64,000 bases of DNA, from contig NC_090291.1 of the NCBI RefSeq assembly GCF_037392515.1, positions 29,002,001-29,066,000 on the forward strand. Reading direction: 5' to 3'. Of the stretch, positions 55,989 to 64,000 are shown in pieces. Under the pieces are notes generated by a model, which worked only from the letters and a program-made list of their open reading frames with translations, made no database searches and was not told the DNA's origin. The DNA is from Haliotis asinina. Its lineage: Eukaryota > Mollusca > Gastropoda > Lepetellida > Haliotidae. Both the position numbers and the translations under genes were made by a program. Every line of letters begins with the position of its first letter. Within the stretch, counting starts at the first letter, position 1.

Positions 55989-58307
55989 GGTTGTAAAGCT
56001 GAGGATAAATGTACGAATGGGACCGAGATTTTATATTGGTATTTACAACTTGCCAGATTAAGACAGATGTATTGCATCTAGTGCTTGCATAAGGTGGACT
56101 GGGACACATAGTCACAGTACTTTGTCCAAGTTTACTACATGTTGCAGTACCTACAACTAGGTGTATGAATGCATTATTGTGGCCACCATCTGGTCATATA
56201 CAAACAGATTCATGGGTTAAGTGCAAGGGTTGTGCACTTAAGGTTTTTACACCCAGTCACAGGTAGACTCGATCCTCACACCTCAACCTCTGGATCCCTA
56301 GCCTGGTGCCTTAGCCAGCTCGCCCACCATGACCCTGCTGTCCATAACTAGACAAAGCATTTCAAATCTCCCCAAACACCCTTTTCTCACTTCAACTTAG
56401 GAATACTAAGTAACACATTTTAATATATTTACAAACAAATCGATGAGTTCACTTTAGCATAAATCTCTAAGATTGGACAATACCAACCATTTTCAAATTT
56501 ATAGAGTTCAAGTTTGCATGTAATTTTGAAAAAAATATATTTGAAGTATATTTGAAGGCTCATCAAGACGGTGATGCATTTCCCTGTCTGACTGGCTACA
56601 GATAGAAAGTGCACAAAGGGAACAAGTTGACCCTATCATGCTAGCCGGCTTCTCGGTGACAAGGCCACCATCTTTGTGCATCTTTGTTTGGTCGATCTGG
56701 TTTCTTCTGCTGACTGACAGAGAGTAATCTGCATAATGTCAAGTCCACAGCCTCTCTGTGTCCTGTCACAAGCAGCTAACAAAGGCAATCAACGAGAAAC
56801 AGTTGGCTTGCATTGGTCTGATGGAACTTGACTTGCTGCATATCCTACAGCAGGGAAACCGCAGCAGATGCATTGCTACAAGGGCTGTTGGGGGGATTTG
56901 AGACAAGGGATGTGATATGCCGTATCGCTCTACAGCAAGGAAACAATCATAGATACAGTGCTAAAAGTGCTGTGGAGGGATTTGAAATACAAGGGATGTG
57001 ATACACTGTTTATATTCCCATATTAGGGAAATAACCACAGGTGGTGTTGCAGGGTTTGAGATACAAGGGGTGTGATACACTGTTTACTCATATATCACTG
57101 CATAAGGGACACCCGGAACTGTGATGCAAGAAGTGTGATACACTGCTTATCTCTACAGCTGGGAAGCTACATCTTAGGCACAACGCCTCCAAGGGGGGTT
57201 GATAACCACATCATTTTCCCTACTGCCTAGCTCTCTTGATCCTCCTCCCACCATACCACAATGCTAAAGCCCTGAATGAAGCTCAGTTCATCTGATTCTC
57301 CCAGCTCACTGGAGCTCCTTTTTAATTTAAGTGGGTGTATTTCTTACTATCAATAGTTTATGTATTTCATCGACTAAGCACTAGTCCATGATTTAAGATA
57401 CATGAATGAGATCTGTTACACATGCCTTTCATTCCCAGGGAGAAAAGCATGTGTAATATAAGAAGTGTGATATGCTGTATATCTCTACAGCAGGGAAACC
57501 TATCTCAGGGACACCTCTACATGGGTTGATAGTGGGGATTTCTAAATAAATGAAGTGTGATATGCTGTATATCTCTACATCAGGGAAACCCATTTCAGGA
57601 ACACCTGTACAAGGGTTTATTTACACAGAATATCCATGCAGCAGGTATGTCAAGTTAGAAGCGTATTACTTATGGACACCCGTCACTTTCCAAAACACCA
57701 TCGCGGAGACACTATCAAGAGGGGAACACCACTCTCTCAATGTATTTAGAAAATCATGAAGATGTACCATGTATCATGTTCTTAATACGCATAGTCTACT
57801 TCACTGACCCTACTCAGCTATTGTGAATATCCTTGGACAAAGGTACAAGAACATAAACATGATAAACAAGACATTTCTGTGTACTCTTCTGATAATGATA
57901 TATCCTTAACTGGCACAAGCGCCTATACCTAAAGTGTCTCAACACAAAACTGTATCCCCACATCAACACATCAAAGAACTGCTGTCATCACAGATGTTTG
58001 AGCATAGCCTTCCTGGAGACACTAGCAGGCTCTGAGTGAGGGTATCCCATTTCATAACACCAGTTTACAACCTATAAGATGTCTGGCAGATGGGAAGGCC
58101 AGCTAATGAGAGCTACATGCTGTCCGTTCTACCTCCTATTCTCAGTCTTTCAGCCTAATTTACCAGTGAAAATTAGCTTCCCTAAGGGTTTAATGAGAGG
58201 AAAATTCTTGTGTTCTATAATAACTTCACATAAACTTCAGGATGGATTTGAGCAGCGTTTTATGCTAGCCAGATTATCTGACACTAGTAAGTGGTAGTCT
58301 ATAGTAA
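55989..58307. other. non-coding, cadherin upstream/intron, right part
   Basis: Contains the irregular tandem array at 56850-57620 and otherwise nothing recognisable. Confidence 0.5.
56850..57620. repeat. irregular tandem array around 'gtgtgatatgctgtatatct'
   Basis: The phrases 'tgtgatatgc/tgtgatacac', 'ctctacagcagggaaacc' and 'cagggacacc' recur at roughly 62-90 base intervals near 56911, 56996, 57071, 57133, 57464 and 57555. Between 57180 and 57440 the pattern is interrupted by unrelated sequence. Old, decayed array. Confidence 0.65.
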
Positions 58308-58490
58308 GTGGATGAGTGAGTGAGCGAGCCAGCTAGTACAGTTTTATGCCTCTTTTAGCACTATCCAGCAATATCAAAGTGGGGGACACCAGAAATGGGC
58401 TTCAGATATTGTACCCATGATGGGAATTGAACCTGGGTCCTGAGCATGACAAGGGAACACTTTAACCACTAGGCTATCCTACACCCCCAG
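58308..58490 (-). repeat. tRNA-derived SINE
   Basis: 'gagtgagtgagcgagccagc', 'tatgcctcttttagcactat', 'gggggacaccagaaatgggc', 'gggaattgaacctgggtcct' and 'taaccactaggctatccta'. A nearly complete copy. Confidence 0.8.
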
Positions 58491-61400
58491 TAAGTGGATG
58501 TATTTACTGGGTGCATCAAGTGACATCAACATTTCAGTGAGTTACTGATGCAGAACTCCAACCAAAATCACATCAGTTATCAGTTGTCTTGGTTCAGCAT
58601 GACAATATTTCATGCATCATTTGGAAAATTCTCTTTTCTGTGGTTAAAGTTGTAGCATTAAGCATATACTAGGGTTAATGTACGGAAGTGTCAAAATTGT
58701 GTCAGCTGTGCAACACTGCATTCTATACAATTTTGTAAAGTTACATATTTACGGTGGATGGACCTCCATGTTGTATTTGCAGGGCCAAACACCAGTTGTC
58801 ATTAAAGTCATCATTAAACACTGATGTGATAAACACCATCACTTGATTTCATACATTGTACAGACACTGCTTCCTTGTCTGAAAATCTAGATGTGTTGAA
58901 AATCTTTAAACACATCACTCATATTTCTATGACAGAACACATCCACCTTATCAGTGTCAACAGGGAAAGCATAATGGTACATTTAGTCATCAAACTTGAA
59001 CCTTGGCTTCCAGCGCAACAGGGCCTGTCACAGATGCTGTGACATTATCCTGGTTCTGCATCCTTCATCTGTCTACAGGGAAGCAGCATCTTCCCATCCC
59101 ACGCTGTATCTGTCATTCATTCTAATTATCTAGACCTGTTATTCCCAGAGTTGCTTAGTTGACAGTCAACAGCCTTGCGCTAGCTTCAGCTCAGGAGTAA
59201 TTTACCTTCCTTACTCATAAGGTCTATGGATCTTACCACATAAAAAAATGACTGATAAAACTAATAACCGTATAAATACACTGCAATAAACCACAGCCGG
59301 ATTGATACTAAAGGTGATAACCAATCGTATACAATGCTGCTAATGTTTGTGAATATCAGATTTTTGTCAGTCTGGCATATCCCTACCAGGGCTGTAGATA
59401 GAGCAACATTTGTAAAACATATATGCTCTTGTTAGTGGTCTGTATTTAACATGTTAAACCTGCAAAATATATTGGACAACATGTAACCTGACTGATTCAG
59501 ATGTATTCATCCTGTAATGCAAAGAGCAAAAGGTTTGCTGTGTACAGAAAATTTCACATAAGTCCCCTCAGAAAATATGTATGGCCTCCAGATTCCTATC
59601 TGAAGAATGTTCTTTTTTGTCAATTAGTTCTCAGACATGTTAAATTTTCAGTTGTACAATACCGCTCTCAACCCTTAATCACGCTAAGGTATATCATGTT
59701 TGATGCTAGTCTGCCACATTGACTCTGAAAGAAATCCAAGAAGGACCATTCAATTTAGAATATGTGATACGTCCAGATTTCCACTGTTTCTGAAACCGCC
59801 TTATGCTTGGATCACTACACTTTGAAATGAATTATTGATGGAAATGGGACATCAACAAATGATGTTGCCTACCAACTGATTGGTGTTTCGAAGGAACTGT
59901 GGTACAGAAATAATTGAAGAGTGATTTATATTCACTGTAATGGAGAAGATATCCAAAGCATGTCTGACATGACAAAACATGCTGGATAACCTGATAACAT
60001 GACACGAGATTTACACATGTTTGTTCAATGGTGCTTTTCAAATTTGTGGTAAGCCTCTTCTTATCAAGTGAGGCTGACAGGAAGCCTTGTATCACCTAAA
60101 CATTATTAACACAACCGTTTCCTCTGCCCTAGAATCAGTTGGATGAAATTATGAAATGTAGTTCAAAATATTGTGACATGTCAGCTTGAAAATAACAGCA
60201 CAGAGTGAGGCAGGTGACAGATATTTGCCTCTTTGGACAAAAGCAAGGGCAGGGTACTTGCAAACAAAGTATTTATAAAATCAGGGCAAATCTATGATTT
60301 GGAAATATAATCAACAGATCCTTGCTTGGCAAAGGGCCACAACTCTGCTTAATAAACTGCCATGCTTTTCTGAAAACATTTTATCTTATGTACTACCTTA
60401 TGTTACTCCATTCATTACAGCATGTCTGAACAGCCTCTTTTCTACTATCACATCCTCTACAACATCAAGCAACTGCAACACTTAAAAACAGATCAATATG
60501 CCAAGCACCAAAAACAAGGAATACTCTGTTGTTCTAACTCAAAGACTGCAAACACTGACTCTTCCATGTGCTAAAAAACCAACTCAGATACACCAAACAT
60601 GCTCTCCCATCAACAAACTCTACATCAAAATATAACGTTTATGATAAAAACTGGGGTTTGAACTGTCACTAATCCCAATAAGAATGGGCATGAGTGAAAA
60701 TACTGAGCGTATAAACACTGATAAATGGTTGTGCATCTGTTCCATGGCAAGGTCATGTGTCTAAAAAAAGTAGTTGCAGCAGCAAATGCGAGTCATCAAA
60801 CAGCCTCCTCTGTCAGGCACATTGACAAACTGAGGCCAGGAATTCCTAGATCAATACAGCATTGAGGCACAGGAATTAGAGGAATCATGAAATGTGCTCT
60901 GCTGCAGACAGGTTCCATCCAAGCTGAGCAGTGGTCCGAGATTCAACTTCAGTGGCAGAGTGGGAGACAGCGCCAACAGAAGATTGATCAGACATGATGG
61001 AATGGTGTCCTTCTCTTTTGTGTGGTGCACGCTGGAATACATCTTTAACACTAGTAACACAGATAGTGCGAAGTAGGATGTGATTCCAACATTACGTTTC
61101 CTTGTTTACAAATAACATGGTTAATCTGAAATGTTCATTTCATCAGTTCCAGATCCTCCAATCTGTCAATGACAAAGTATATTATTGTCATGGTAACAAC
61201 AGCCTGAAGGTAGATGAGTCTCCTCCAATAAACCGATGGTTGGTAGCATGAGTAACAATTCCCATGGCTGAAGCATGATTACACAGATAGACATGTCTCA
61301 CGGAGTAGGAACCAATTATCAAGCTTTGCTAACAACATTTGAAATCTACTGGCACAGGTATTCCATGAAGGAATAAAGCAGAACCATGACAAACAAGGAC

Positions 61401-62689
61401 AAATACTGTAGTGATGTACCACTATATTTAAGGACATTCATGTGTTTAAGCCAAATCGTGTACTACACTGAATATCACAGGTCATTAATGACAAGCCCAA
61501 AAACAAAAATGTATTTCAAATTGGCATGAAAAGAAAAAAAAACTAAACAGGTGTTTCTTGATCCATAAATAGTGACATACCTGCTACTTAGAAATGTGCC
61601 CTTTCATATCTTCCTTGTATTATTTGCACAATTGTATATGCACCCTTTTATCTGAGTGTGCATAACTGTACAATCCCGCATGTACCTTACTGTCTGTTTA
61701 AAATTGCACAATTCTGCATTTAAAACTTCAACAAAAAAAACTGTTTGAGCAGGATACAGAACATCAAAGTCAACTACTGATGAATACAAAACAAATCTAA
61801 AAATATTTATCATTAAACATGACAAAAAAGTATACTGAAGATAAACCAGACATTCAAGGTTTCCTCCGGTTTACTGTCCTTGTCAATGACACAGAATCAA
61901 TAGTTGACAGTCTGATACAATACCAAGTTCCAGACAGAGTCCGACTGTCGCATGAAACATTAACAACCTTTATTAGTAACAAGGAGCTAGTGTATGGACA
62001 GCCATGGATTCATTACATGCTAAAACAGGTTTTGCTGCATTTCCTGAGACATTATGCAAACACAAAGAGGAGCCTCAGCATATTCACATATAATTACAAG
62101 CACCTGCTGCTTCTATGACTAGCCATTGAAAACATTAATGAACACTTACTCTATCAGTGTGTGATGATTATGTCAAACTATTAGAGATCAAACATTCTGG
62201 AACAATCAATTCAGAACAGTGATGTCAGATCTAACCACTTCCTAAATCTTCTCAAAGATGTTAAACAATCTGAAGCCAAAGCAGACTTATACGTCAAATC
62301 CTTGGATTACAAAGAGGCTTGCATTACAAAGACTGTACATGCCTTAAACATTGTTGGAAAGACCACATCATTCATACATTTAACATCATTGTTGTGGGTT
62401 TCCTATTCCAGATGCACAATAACCTCTTCACATCAACCAACATATCTATTATAACACTGCAATCATGGCTCACAGACCAAGCTTTCGATACATTTTAACA
62501 TGCGTATATCAAGTGGCCAAGTAATTGTGAAACTGCAACCTTGGGACTGATTTCAGAAACAGATGTCAATATTAACATTAAAAGGATGGATATAGGAGTG
62601 TGGCTTCTTTGCAGCAACAAGACTCTGACCATCAGTACCTGACATCTCAGTTTCCAATGTTCTTTTCTGTTTCTGTTATAAAGAGTCAG
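58491..62689. other. non-coding, nothing recognised
   Basis: AT-rich sequence. The longest open frame (61819-62118, plus strand, 99 codons) has no recognisable domain and no splice or codon evidence. No repeat larger than simple words was seen. Confidence 0.5.
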
Positions 62690-62842
62690 ACAGAATGGTT
62701 TTACACCATTCTTAGCATAATTCAGCAAAATCATGGCAGATGCCACCTGCTATGGATACCCAAGGTGGTGAACTGAACCTGAATCTTTGATGCGACAAGT
62801 GAACATTGTAACTTGTTGGCTGCAAAACTGCCTCGTGATATA
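62690..62842 (-). repeat. degraded tRNA-derived SINE
   Basis: 'ggttttacaccattcttagc', 'ggtggtgaactgaacctg' and 'gcgacaagtgaacattg' follow the family order with many changes. Confidence 0.55.
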
Positions 62843-64000
62843 CATGACAATGCAGACAATAAGACTTTCAACCCTCCATCACACTAATCCAAAGTCAACA
62901 TGAACCTGAACATGACACACCTTCTAATCTGTACTGAGCACAGCGCATACACCCTGAGTGTGTGTGTGTGAGGACATTTGCACACCTCTGCCTCCCTACA
63001 GTAGGCAATCTACACCCTGGTGTGAAAGGAGGAAAGATTCCCCATGCTTCACAAGAAATATATTGATGTTCTGTCTCCCAAACTCTACAGTGTGTAAAAA
63101 CATGTGAAACAGATCAATATCGCACTAGAATGTTGGTTCTTGCTTACTATGTAGAGCAGAAAGAGCTCTACTACTCTGCTCCCAGTCTACTCTCCTTTGT
63201 CCCGGCTGTAATTACAACACGTACATTGTCTACAGGAACATCTGGCGCTGCTGATTCACTGTCTGTCATAGATACATACGCAACAAGCTTGAACAACACC
63301 ACTGTCACATTCATGTCAAAACATAACTGCTACAGGTCCCTTGACCTGCTTCAATGCAATCTTACAGAACATGTACAAAATTTTGGTCATTAATATATTA
63401 AAAAGCACAATTTTCAGAAAGAAGCTTATTTTCTTATTAATATATTTCAAAGTCTTGGGTAGCAATCATATTAATAGGAACATTTTTCCGGAACAGAATC
63501 AATAGTGACATTTTCCATGTGCTGTTAGTGTTGATCATCCATATTACAAATGTAAAACATAAATGACTAACTGACACTGCATTTAAAAATGGAAATCCTT
63601 CATCTCAAGTTAGATTTATGGAACAGTATAATACATATGTCCTGTCCTTGAGAGTAGTCCCTGCCCACTTTATTACAATAACTGAGGACAGGTTTATGTG
63701 ACATATAATTCCCAATATAAATAATTTACTCCAATTTATCACCAATACTCATGGTCTACTCATGACATGATGACAAAACTAACCATTGACAGGTGCCCTC
63801 CTTGTTCTCATGTTCCCTGATCAATGTAAAGACTAAATCACATAATCACAGCACTTATCTTGCAGGTTTTCTCTGTAAAGGTTCCTTTCACTACCTTTTA
63901 TATCAAGACTTGATGGTCCTGAGTGATGTTTGTCATAAAGCAGATCTAGAAAGCTAGTTTTCTACCACTGATGATTAGTGTAATACAAGCATGCTTCCTC
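62843..64000. other. non-coding right edge
   Basis: Only short open frames and AT-rich sequence. The 5' end of the cadherin gene must lie to the right of this edge if the gene is complete. Confidence 0.5.

Noticed and set aside
55616-56077. 153-codon minus-strand frame
   Set aside because: It overlaps the inverted-repeat MITE and has no recognisable domain; its sequence follows the repeat arms.
58795-58860. Minus-strand phrase DDFNDN, resembling a cadherin linker and a possible missing exon
   Set aside because: The surrounding residues do not fit a cadherin repeat and no acceptor or donor frames an exon; judged a coincidence.
61819-62118. 99-codon plus-strand frame
   Set aside because: No domain, no splice context and ordinary AT-rich composition.
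1-64000. LTR retroelements or other virus-like elements
   Set aside because: No polymerase, capsid, envelope or paired long terminal repeats were recognised on either strand. The only transposase remnant is the Tc1/mariner element.

Overview
The window looks like genomic DNA of a marine gastropod mollusc, most likely an abalone-type vetigastropod (Haliotis or a relative). The reasons are AT-rich sequence, intron-split genes with GT..AG junctions, and many short interspersed repeats with (GAGT)n/(ACTC)n tails and tRNA-like A/B boxes, which I associate from memory with abalone genomes. The species is inference; no search was run.

Three host genes can be supported. (1) 4066-5877 (+): a single-exon coding region for a 603-residue leucine-rich-repeat type I membrane protein. 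(2) 19163-19831 (+): a TMEM70 homologue, an inner-mitochondrial-membrane assembly factor. (3) 24467-49629 (-): the 3' part of a very large classical (type III, DN-cadherin/CadN-like) cadherin gene. I resolved 35 coding exons whose GT/AG borders and phases all agree. They give about 2,628 C-terminal residues: about 15 cadherin linkers, a membrane-proximal NC region, EGF/LamG/EGF/LamG/EGF/EGF, one membrane span and a p120/beta-catenin-binding tail. The N-terminus and promoter lie to the right of the window. 49630-64000 looks like intron or upstream sequence.

Layout: 1-4.0 kb non-coding with two tandem arrays; 4.1-5.9 kb LRR gene; 6-19 kb a repeat-rich gap holding a perfect 165-bp palindrome, a hairpin, a 511-bp MITE with 9-bp target duplication, a 30-bp minisatellite, a dead Tc1/mariner transposon and a 2-kb minisatellite (69-bp unit); 19.2-19.8 kb TMEM70; 20-24.4 kb gap between convergent genes; 24.5-49.6 kb cadherin with SINE-rich introns; 49.6-64 kb non-coding with a pogo-like MITE.

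The three genes have unrelated roles (surface adhesion or recognition, ATP synthase/complex I assembly, cell-cell adhesion), and nothing suggests they work as a cluster. The most notable signals are the near-pristine palindrome, partial duplications of a cadherin exon end with its splice donor inside the neighbouring intron, an alternative-splicing layout in one cadherin repeat, non-canonical calcium linkers in the N-terminal half of the cadherin, and a minisatellite whose unit length makes it look protein-coding on both strands. I found no prokaryote-type system and no convincing undescribed one.
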